Assembly (NCBI GenBank): GCA_002502785.1
Contig: DAQG01000097.1
Coordinates: forward strand, 1 to 14,278
Reading direction: 5' to 3'
Origin: Methanothrix harundinacea
Lineage (GTDB): Archaea > Halobacteriota > Methanosarcinia > Methanotrichales > Methanotrichaceae
DNA: 14,278 nt
Shown: piece after piece, positions 5,809 to 11,253 of the stretch
How positions within the stretch are numbered: the stretch's first letter is position 1
How the letters are laid out: each line of letters starts with the position of its first letter
Position numbers and translations under genes: made by a program
The notes under the pieces: generated by a model
What the model was told of the DNA's origin: nothing
The model's database searches: none
Seen by the model: the letters and a program-made list of their open reading frames with translations, nothing else

Positions 5809-7968
5809 TTGACAAAAGTCGTAAAATCGATCGAAGTGTTGATGCCGATCGCAGTCTTGACCCTTCTCATTGCTGCGACGGCTCTGGCCAGCGGCCCGGA
5901 CGGAAACGGGGTTACGGTTCCGCCGGAGGTGGCGGATCACGCCGGAGATTGGCCCCTTCCGAACAAGGATTACGGGAACACAAGGGCCACCGTCGATTCC
6001 GCGATAAGTTCAAAGAACATCTCGGACCTGGGGATTGCCTGGTCTTTTCCAATCCCTGGGATCGGTGCCTACGGTGCCGCAGCGAGCAACCCCGTAATCT
6101 TGGGGGACGCCGTCTACTTCCAGGACCTCAGATGCAACGTCTTCGCCTTGGACCTTGAGACGGGCGATGTCAAATGGTCGAAGTTCTACAACTTCACCGA
6201 CGTCGTCGGACCCAACGGCCCCGCCTTGGGCTGGGGCAAGGTCTTCGTCGCGAAAGACCTCTACAACGTGACCGCCCTAGACATCGAGACTGGCGAAGAG
6301 ATCTGGTCGACTAGGCTCTCTGACGTCAGCACGACGGGGATCGACATCCAATCAGCGGTCTACGACGGTCTCGTCTACGTCTCCACGGTTCCCGGAACCG
6401 GGGACGTCTTCTACGCACCGGGAGGCATAGGCGTCATCTACGCCCTCGACCAGGAGACCGGCAAGGTCGTCTGGAACTTTTCCACCGTCGATTCGCCCGA
6501 CCTCTGGGGGCACAGAGAGGTTAACAGCGGCGGTGGGTGCTGGTATCCGCCCTCCATCGATATCGAGACCGGGATCATGTTCTGGGGGATCGGAAATCCG
6601 GCACCCTTCCCCGGAACCGAGGAGTGGCCGAGCGGCACCAGCAGGCCAGGCCCTAACCTGTACACCGACAGCATTGTGGCTCTCGATCACGCCACCGGCG
6701 ATATGATCTGGTTCAGGCAGGTTCTTCCCCACGACCTCTTCGACCACGACTTCCAGATCTCGCCGATCCTGGCAGAACTGGAGGTGATGGGCGTATCGCA
6801 GAAGATGGTATTCGGGGCCGGCAAGATGGGCAAGGTCTACGCTTTCAACCGAAGCTCTGGCGAGATCCTGTGGTCGACGGTGGTGGGCGAGTACGACGAG
6901 ACGGCCCAGCTGAATGCTCTGCCGAACGGGACCACGAGGATTCTTCCGGGCGTCCTAGGCGGGGTTGAGACGCCCATGGCCTACAGCGGCGGTGTTCTCT
7001 ACGTCCCCGTCGTGAACATGTTCACAGACTGGACCCCGACGGCTTTAGACTCGTCGACCATAGACTTCAACAACGGGACCGGCGAGCTTGTGGCCATCGA
7101 TGCGACCTCAGGCAAGATCCTCTGGATCAAGCTCTTTGAGACGATGGCCTTGGGCGGTGCCACAGTGATAAACGATCTCGTTTTCACCGCGGAGTACGAC
7201 GGCACGATCCACGCCTTCAAGGCAGATTCCGGCGACGAGGTATTCGAATTGAAAGCGCCCGCCGGCATCAACGCGTGGCCTGCTGTCGCAAAAGACGTCA
7301 TCGTCTGGCCTGCAGGGGTAGGTGAAGATCCGTCTCTGATCGCCCTTCGAATTGGTGCGGCGACGAAAACCCCTGTCGAGGTCCAAAACGATACCGGCGA
7401 CAGTGGAACCGTGGCTGTGCCTATTGATGCGATCTCGTCCGAGTCGTCCGTTCAGACAGCCTCTGGAGGGTGGGTTCCCGACGGCGTCATCTCCGAGGGC
7501 GAGTACTCAAAAAGCCTTTCCCTGTCTGGCGGGGGGTACATCGTTCACTGGAAGAACGATGCCGAGAACCTTTACATGGGCTTGGAGGGCAAAGCCGAGG
7601 GGTTTGTAGCGATAGGCTTTGAGCCGACCCAGGCGATGAAGGACGCCGACATGGTCATGGGCTGGGTCTCCAGGGGCAAAGCGACCGTCCTCGATCTCTA
7701 CTCGACGGGGATCTACGGCCCTCACCCACCAGACGAGGATCTCGGCGGGACGGACGACATTTTGGAGTTCGGCGGCACCGAGGCAGACGGCTGGACGGTG
7801 ATAGAGTTCAAGAGGAAGATGGACACCGGCGACGAATTTGACAAGGCCTTCAGGCCAGGTCAGACCGTCGATATAATCTGGTCGATGTCCGGCACCGACT
7901 CCCTGGCGATCAGACACAATGCTGGAAGGGGAACTGCCAGGCTCGCCTTTGAAAGCCCTGCGGACTGA
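5809..7968 (+). CDS. Secreted quinoprotein-dehydrogenase-like beta-propeller fused to a C-terminal DOMON (heme b-type) domain
   Basis: I prefer TTG 5809 (719 residues) because GAGGTGA lies six bases ahead; a GTG at 5800 overlaps that ribosome site. Residues 1-28 are a signal peptide. Residues 45-515 carry repeated propeller blades ending in ALDxxTGxxxW and are closest to PQQ alcohol/glucose dehydrogenases: SGGGCWYPPSIDIETG, WGIGNPAPFPGTEEWPSG, LYTDSIVALDHATGDMIWF and PHDLFDHDFQISPIL, the last matching the region that supplies the catalytic Asp. No CxxCH motif and no vicinal disulfide are visible. After a linker, residues 553-715 form a DOMON domain (GFVAIGFEP, MKDADMVMGWV, FKRKMDTGDEFDKAF) keeping a Met (610 or 615) and a His (703) suitable as heme ligands. 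Many N-X-S/T sequons suggest a glycosylated surface protein. A dehydrogenase passing electrons to a tethered cytochrome is inferred; PQQ supply is unknown. Confidence 0.87.
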   Translation: MTKVVKSIEVLMPIAVLTLLIAATALASGPDGNGVTVPPEVADHAGDWPLPNKDYGNTRATVDSAISSKNISDLGIAWSFPIPGIGAYGAAASNPVILGDAVYFQDLRCNVFALDLETGDVKWSKFYNFTDVVGPNGPALGWGKVFVAKDLYNVTALDIETGEEIWSTRLSDVSTTGIDIQSAVYDGLVYVSTVPGTGDVFYAPGGIGVIYALDQETGKVVWNFSTVDSPDLWGHREVNSGGGCWYPPSIDIETGIMFWGIGNPAPFPGTEEWPSGTSRPGPNLYTDSIVALDHATGDMIWFRQVLPHDLFDHDFQISPILAELEVMGVSQKMVFGAGKMGKVYAFNRSSGEILWSTVVGEYDETAQLNALPNGTTRILPGVLGGVETPMAYSGGVLYVPVVNMFTDWTPTALDSSTIDFNNGTGELVAIDATSGKILWIKLFETMALGGATVINDLVFTAEYDGTIHAFKADSGDEVFELKAPAGINAWPAVAKDVIVWPAGVGEDPSLIALRIGAATKTPVEVQNDTGDSGTVAVPIDAISSESSVQTASGGWVPDGVISEGEYSKSLSLSGGGYIVHWKNDAENLYMGLEGKAEGFVAIGFEPTQAMKDADMVMGWVSRGKATVLDLYSTGIYGPHPPDEDLGGTDDILEFGGTEADGWTVIEFKRKMDTGDEFDKAFRPGQTVDIIWSMSGTDSLAIRHNAGRGTARLAFESPAD

Positions 7969-7997
7969 GGATCCGGTTAAAGGTCCCAGTCCCAAGA

Positions 7998-8006
7998 TTT
8001 TTTATA
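7998..8006 (+). promoter_or_regulatory. TATA box for the DOMON lipoprotein gene (leaderless)
   Basis: TTTTTTATA ends 24 bases before the ATG at 8030 and no ribosome site precedes that ATG. The spacing places transcription start at or next to the ATG, so the message is probably leaderless and transcribed separately from the fusion gene 61 bases upstream. Confidence 0.65.
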
Positions 8007-8029
8007 CGAGTAAAGACTATATTAATATC

Positions 8030-8653
8030 ATGAGTTCGAAGCTGATCGTCCTGGTTTTCGTGGTCCTGACAGTCTTTTTTGCAGGATGCTCCGACCGGCC
8101 TGAAGATACGATCTCGTCAGATGATGGTGGCCACTCGGGGGCTGCGACCGTCCAGACCGTAACCGCAACGTGGGCTCCTGACGGCGTCGTAACCGACGGT
8201 GAGTACGCCCAGAATATGATCTTATCGGGGGGCGTCTTTGAGGTCAGCTGGAAGAACGACGGTGAGAACCTCTACATGGCCATCAAAGGCAAGACTGAGG
8301 GGTGGGTGGCGATAGGCTTTGAGCCCGAGGTCTGGATGAAGGACGCCGACATGATAATCGGCTGGGTCGATGACGGCGAGGTTTCGGCCATTGACGCCTA
8401 CTCCACAGGGAACTACGGCCCCCATCCTTCCGACACTGATCTTGGCGGGACCGACGATATCTTGGAGTTCGGCGGATCTGAAGTGGACGGCTTCACCGTC
8501 ATCGAGTTCAAGAGGAAGATGAATACCGGCGACGAATTTGACAAGGCCTTTGAGTCAGGCCAGACCGTCAGCATAATCTGGGGGGTCAACGAGTTTGACG
8601 ATCCGGAGGAGAGGCACATCGAGGACGGTAAGGGCGAATTGGCATTCCAGTGA
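8030..8653 (+). CDS. DOMON-domain lipoprotein (putative heme b surface protein)
   Basis: The product has 207 residues. The start at ATG 8030 is chosen over upstream codons because it opens a lipoprotein signal (MSSKLIVLVFVVLTVFFAGC, lipid-modified Cys20) and fits the TATA box. Residues 21-45 are a flexible linker; 46-207 form one DOMON domain almost colinear with the C-terminal domain of the preceding protein: WKNDGENLYM, GWVAIGFEP, WMKDADMIIGWV, GPHPSDTDLGGTDDILEFGG and EFKRKMNTGDEFDKAF. Met103/Met108 and His196 (EERHIEDG) are in place for heme b axial ligation as in cytochrome-type DOMON domains. The two copies are also strongly alike at the DNA level, indicating a tandem duplication. A role as membrane-tethered electron acceptor for the propeller protein is plausible but inferred; sugar binding is the main alternative for DOMON folds. 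Confidence 0.85.
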   Translation: MSSKLIVLVFVVLTVFFAGCSDRPEDTISSDDGGHSGAATVQTVTATWAPDGVVTDGEYAQNMILSGGVFEVSWKNDGENLYMAIKGKTEGWVAIGFEPEVWMKDADMIIGWVDDGEVSAIDAYSTGNYGPHPSDTDLGGTDDILEFGGSEVDGFTVIEFKRKMNTGDEFDKAFESGQTVSIIWGVNEFDDPEERHIEDGKGELAFQ

Positions 8654-8675
8654 GCGCTGGCCAGAAGGCTGGCGC
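8654..8675 (+). terminator. Hairpin directly after the DOMON lipoprotein stop
   Basis: GCGCTGGCC-AGAA-GGCTGGCGC forms a 9-bp stem with two G-U pairs and a four-base loop, starting one base after the TGA. A short TTTT follows about ten bases later. It probably ends or protects the transcript; it could also be part of the insertion's flank. Confidence 0.5.
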
Positions 8676-8730
8676 CCCGCCAATTTTCAGGATATGTGGT
8701 TCTCCCTTTAGGAGGAACGCAGGGCTAATA

Positions 8731-8750
8731 CCCGTCATTTCAATGGCGGG
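8731..8750 (+). repeat. Left-end subterminal hairpin of the TnpB element
   Basis: CCCGTCATT-TC-AATGGCGGG makes nine pairs (one G-U) around a TC loop. IS200/IS605 ends carry such subterminal hairpins, recognised as single-stranded DNA by TnpA. Overlapping short pairings (GGGCTAATACCC before, CGGGATACAGCCCG after) may compete. Confidence 0.6.
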
Positions 8751-8788
8751 ATACAGCCCGTACCATTACTTTCACTCTGCATGCCTTG

Positions 8789-8798
8789 TTTTTATATC
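8789..8798 (+). promoter_or_regulatory. TATA box for tnpB
   Basis: TTTTTATATC lies about 40 bases before the TTG at 8835; the leader would carry the ribosome site GAGGGGAG at 8823-8830, four bases before the start. Confidence 0.6.
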
Positions 8799-8834
8799 TT
8801 ATGAAGTCTACGACCGTATAACGAGGGGAGCAAC

Positions 8835-9935
8835 TTGCTTAAAGTGCTTCGATATAGGATTTATCCTTCAAAGTCCCAAAGGACCAAGATGACTGAGACC
8901 CTGGAGCTTTGCAGATGGACCTATAACGAGACACTGGCTTTCAGAAGAAACGCCTACGAACAAGAAGGCAAATCAGTCTCCTATTATGAAACAAAGAAAC
9001 TTTTACCACAGTGGAAAGAAGATAAGCCAGAACTGAAGCGAGTCCACTCCCAGGTTCTGCAAGAAGTGGTCAAGAGAGTTGATCTTGCCTATCAAGCCTT
9101 CTTCCGACGGGTCAAAGAGGGACAAATACCTGGCTATCCGCGATTCAAGGGGTATGGTAGGTACGACAGTTTCACCTATACTCAAACAGGTTTTTCTTTG
9201 AAACCTGGCAAGCTCTGGCTTTCCAAGATAGGCGACATCAAAATCAAGCTTCATAGACCTGTCGACGGAGAAATCAAGAGGCTTAACATAAGGAGAATGC
9301 CAACGGGAAAATGGTTTGTGTCATTCCTGGTTGAAGTTGAATCTGATGAACTCATTTCAAAGATAGGGTCATCCGTGGGCGTTGACGTTGGTCTGAAGAG
9401 CTTCATGACGCTCTCCAACGGCGATCGGGTTGACAACCCAAGATTCTTTGTTCAAGAAGAGAAGGCTTTGGCAAAGGCTCAGAGGAAGCTCTCAAAAGTA
9501 CCAAACGACAGCCCTGAAAGACGTAGCGCCTTGAAGGTGGTTCACCGTGTTCATGAAAGAATCGCCAACAAGAGGGAGGATTTTGTTCAGAAGCTTTCAC
9601 TGTCGCTAGTCAAATCCTACGACCTAATTGTATTTGAAGATCTGAATATCAAAATTATGGTCAAAAATCATTGCCTGGCAAAGCATATAGCGGATGCTGC
9701 ATGGAACAAACTGGTAATTACCACGTCTTACAAGGCAGAATGGGCCGGTAAACGTGTTGAACTTGTGAATCCTTCAAATACATCCAAAATATGCTCTGGC
9801 TGTGGTCAAATTGTCTTAAAAAGTCTATCCGAGAGGGTCCACAAATGTCCTTTCTGTGGCCTGACTCTGGATAGGGATCACAATGCAGCCATCAACATTC
9901 TGAGACTGGGTCTACAGTCTGTGGCGAAAGCCTAG
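8835..9935 (+). CDS. tnpB: TnpB RNA-guided nuclease of an IS200/IS605-type element
   Basis: The product has 366 residues, full length for the family. It starts at TTG behind GAGGGGAG. The N-terminal helix-turn-helix/OrfB region (LKVLRYRIYPSKSQ, CRWTYNETLAFRR, GYPRFKGYGRYDSFTY) is followed by the split RuvC nuclease: Asp184 in VGVDVGLKSF, Glu268 in IVFEDLNI and the Asp of LDRDHNAAINI (346/348). The zinc ribbon is complete (CSGC at 320-323, CPFC at 338-341). Characterised TnpB proteins are nucleases guided by an RNA read from the element's right end; they cut DNA next to a short motif and help the element persist. All catalytic residues are present and there is no frameshift, so it is probably functional. 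The stop codon is only three bases before the right-end hairpin. Confidence 0.95.
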   Translation: MLKVLRYRIYPSKSQRTKMTETLELCRWTYNETLAFRRNAYEQEGKSVSYYETKKLLPQWKEDKPELKRVHSQVLQEVVKRVDLAYQAFFRRVKEGQIPGYPRFKGYGRYDSFTYTQTGFSLKPGKLWLSKIGDIKIKLHRPVDGEIKRLNIRRMPTGKWFVSFLVEVESDELISKIGSSVGVDVGLKSFMTLSNGDRVDNPRFFVQEEKALAKAQRKLSKVPNDSPERRSALKVVHRVHERIANKREDFVQKLSLSLVKSYDLIVFEDLNIKIMVKNHCLAKHIADAAWNKLVITTSYKAEWAGKRVELVNPSNTSKICSGCGQIVLKSLSERVHKCPFCGLTLDRDHNAAINILRLGLQSVAKA

Positions 9936-9967
9936 ATGCCCTCGACTTCAGTCGAGGGAGTAGTCAC
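9850..9967 (+). ncRNA. Putative omega (re)RNA scaffold at the TnpB right end
   Basis: In studied TnpB elements the guide RNA overlaps the 3' end of tnpB, runs to the right end, and takes its guide from the flanking DNA. Here the 3' end of tnpB, the perfect hairpin CCCTCGACT-TC-AGTCGAGGG (9939-9958) and AGTAGTCAC fit that plan. The guide would then begin near 9968 with GATCTCGGCAATCC. The 5' boundary given is arbitrary. Confidence 0.4.
9939..9958 (+). repeat. Right-end subterminal hairpin of the TnpB element
   Basis: It is a perfect 9-bp stem with a TC loop, three bases after the tnpB stop, with the same geometry as the left-end hairpin. Confidence 0.7.
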
Positions 9968-10008
9968 GATCTCGGCAATCCTCTTGGAACCGTCTGCTTT
10001 ATCCTGCT

Positions 10009-10167
10009 TCAGGGGCGGTACCTCGGACAGTTATCGTCGTGATGAGACCCGTCCATGAAGGGCGTAGCCCCGCAGTGCCGGCAGACGTAAGCGGTTCTCT
10101 CTCCAGGAAGGAGGGACTCTTCCTCACCAATGTGGCAGTAACAACCGGGTTGGTAATGATCGACCAT
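10009..10167 (-). CDS. Small cysteine/histidine-rich (probable zinc-binding) protein, 52 residues
   Basis: I choose the ATG at 10167, not the longer frame reaching 10374, because a clear TATA box (10205-10213) lies about 40 bases upstream and would be inside the longer version. The protein has Cys9 and Cys11 (PGCYCH), then Cys29 and Cys32 (YVCRHCGATP), His42/His43 and Cys47 (SHHDDNC). The CxxC pair with distal Cys/His ligands suggests a single small zinc site. No signal peptide or membrane segment is visible. I do not recognise the family. It stands alone between the TnpB element and the secreted PKD protein, reading toward the element, whose insertion site is about 40 bases after its stop. 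Confidence 0.6.
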   Translation of the reverse strand: MVDHYQPGCYCHIGEEESLLPGERTAYVCRHCGATPFMDGSHHDDNCPRYRP

Positions 10168-10204
10168 TCGATACACCAAACAGGTGGTGACTCTCCACTT
10201 AATG

Positions 10205-10213
10205 AGATATAAA
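10205..10213 (-). promoter_or_regulatory. TATA box for the small cysteine-rich protein
   Basis: On the minus strand CTTTATATC is placed to give a transcript start near 10183 and a leader of roughly 16 bases with GGTG ahead of the ATG. Confidence 0.55.
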
Positions 10214-10546
10214 GTTTCTGGTTTCGGGTTCCAAATGCGTAGTCCCGAATGTTTTGACGTTATATACTTCGTCGATCGTACGTGTTTAGCTCTCCCTGAA
10301 TCGATTGCATGATGTTGGTTTTGGTCAATGAATGCACGCCGACAAACAACTCGTGGCAAGTAGAAAAACAACATCTATAGCCTCAGTTACTCGAAATTAA
10401 CTCACTGGAACTGGCCATGCGAGGCATCAAGAAATGGCGTTGATGATGCTGATTGAGATGAGCTAAACACATACCGAATATCTATATATATTGATCGCAA
10501 GTTAACTCATAGTAAGCTATCCACAAGACCAAAAGGGGGGGTAGTT
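10214..10546. other. Gene-free AT-rich intergenic region
   Basis: I see no gene here. It separates divergent genes and holds the promoter of the PKD protein at its right end. TTAACTCA occurs twice (10397-10404 and 10502-10509); it is too short to interpret. No tRNA or convincing snoRNA was found. Confidence 0.5.
10481..10491 (+). promoter_or_regulatory. TATA box for the secreted PKD-like protein
   Basis: TCTATATATAT predicts a transcript start near 10512 and a leader of about 35 bases. The leader ends in a run of seven G (10535-10541), five bases before the GTG at 10547, which is the likely ribosome site. Confidence 0.6.
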
Positions 10547-11071
10547 GTGAATTCAGCGGGGCGAACCCGATATTATGGAATAAAACGATTTCCGGGGTTT
10601 GGCGGAGTCATTTTGTGCTCGATGGTGCTTAGCATCCTCTTCGTCTCGCAGGCTTTTGCCATTCCGTCCACAATTGAAGACTATGCCGAGGATGCATATC
10701 CGGCTCTGGGTGTGGGCGACGAAGCTTTAGATATCCTCAACAGCACTTCTAATGTGCACGCCCTCGCAGTATCAGAAAACGGCCTCCTGAATGAATCGAA
10801 TCCGCTCGATAGTTCAAGTTTGGACGATCCAGGCGATCAGGTGAAATTCATCTTCGACTGGGGTGACGGCACCATATCGGAGACCGATTTTGTGGATTCG
10901 GGCACAAACGTGAGCCTATCTCACAGCTGGAGCGGCGTGGGTGTCTACTATGTCAGGGTCAGAGCCGAGGATACTCATGGCGTATCTTCGAACTGGTCCG
11001 AGGCGTTGGAGGTGACGACAACTTCGAGAATAAATAGGGTCGCCAGCAGCCGCCGATCTTCGGTTTTGTAA
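10547..11071 (+). CDS. Short secreted protein with one PKD-like (Ig-fold) domain
   Basis: The product has 174 residues and starts at GTG behind a G7 ribosome site. A hydrophobic segment at residues 19-38 (GGVILCSMVLSILFVSQAFA) is a signal peptide. Residues 40-88 are an unrecognised spacer. Residues 92-156 are a PKD-like domain: DQVKFIFDWGDGTISET, VDSGTNVSLSHSW, VGVYYVRVRAEDTHGVSSNW. PKD domains are structural units of archaeal surface proteins and usually follow a larger domain; here nothing else is attached, and the tail (TSRINRVASSRRSSVL) looks unstructured. It may be a small surface protein or the truncated remnant of a longer one. The domain starts at nearly the point where the C25 peptidase reading frame breaks off. 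Confidence 0.7.
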   Translation: MNSAGRTRYYGIKRFPGFGGVILCSMVLSILFVSQAFAIPSTIEDYAEDAYPALGVGDEALDILNSTSNVHALAVSENGLLNESNPLDSSSLDDPGDQVKFIFDWGDGTISETDFVDSGTNVSLSHSWSGVGVYYVRVRAEDTHGVSSNWSEALEVTTTSRINRVASSRRSSVL

Positions 11072-11080
11072 AGCCTATGG

Positions 11081-11164
11081 CTTTGAGAACTTGGATTGGA
11101 TATAGGAAAGCCAAGAAGCTTTGAGAACTTGGATTGGATATAGGAAAGCCAAGAAGCTTTGAGA
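11081..11164. repeat. 38-bp direct tandem repeat, two full copies plus 8 bases
   Basis: Copies at 11081-11118 and 11119-11156 are identical by eye and begin CTTTGAGAACTTGG; a third copy breaks off after CTTTGAGA (11157-11164). Each contains CTTGG and CCAAG, able to pair. There are no spacers, so this is not a CRISPR. It lies between two secreted-protein genes, after the PKD gene stop and before the peptidase promoter. Confidence 0.9.
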
Positions 11165-11196
11165 CTGCTTTGGTCGGTGTTCTAACTCAACAGCAA

Positions 11197-11207
11197 AATT
11201 TATAACC
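11197..11207 (+). promoter_or_regulatory. TATA box for the C1 peptidase gene
   Basis: AATTTATAACC lies about 50 bases before the ATG at 11254, giving a leader of about 27 bases that contains AAGGAG (11238-11243). Confidence 0.6.
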
Positions 11208-11253
11208 TGTTACATAAGTAGTTATTTGGATAAAGCTAAGGAGTGGCGGTAAA

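Larger units (their letters stand above)
8731..9967 (+). mobile_element. IS200/IS605-type TnpB-only element (IS1341-like), apparently intact
   Basis: It contains a full tnpB gene flanked by hairpins of identical geometry: 9-bp stem, loop TC, at 8731-8750 and 9939-9958. No tnpA (Y1 transposase) lies within it, so movement would need one supplied elsewhere. The exact ends cannot be read, since such elements leave no target duplication; the right end is probably near AGTAGTCAC (9959-9967) and the left end may lie up to 30 bases before 8731. Its third-position base use is more AT-rich than the genes on both sides, in line with transfer. Confidence 0.75.

Noticed and set aside
10168..10374. N-terminal extension of the small cysteine-rich protein
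   Set aside because: It runs through the TATA box at 10205-10213, lacks a ribosome site and has no structured composition.
10437..10470. C/D box snoRNA suggested by TGATGATGCTGA
   Set aside because: The C-like and D-like boxes overlap with no room for guide segments and there is no terminal stem.
11081..11164. CRISPR array
   Set aside because: The 38-bp units are directly abutting with no spacers.
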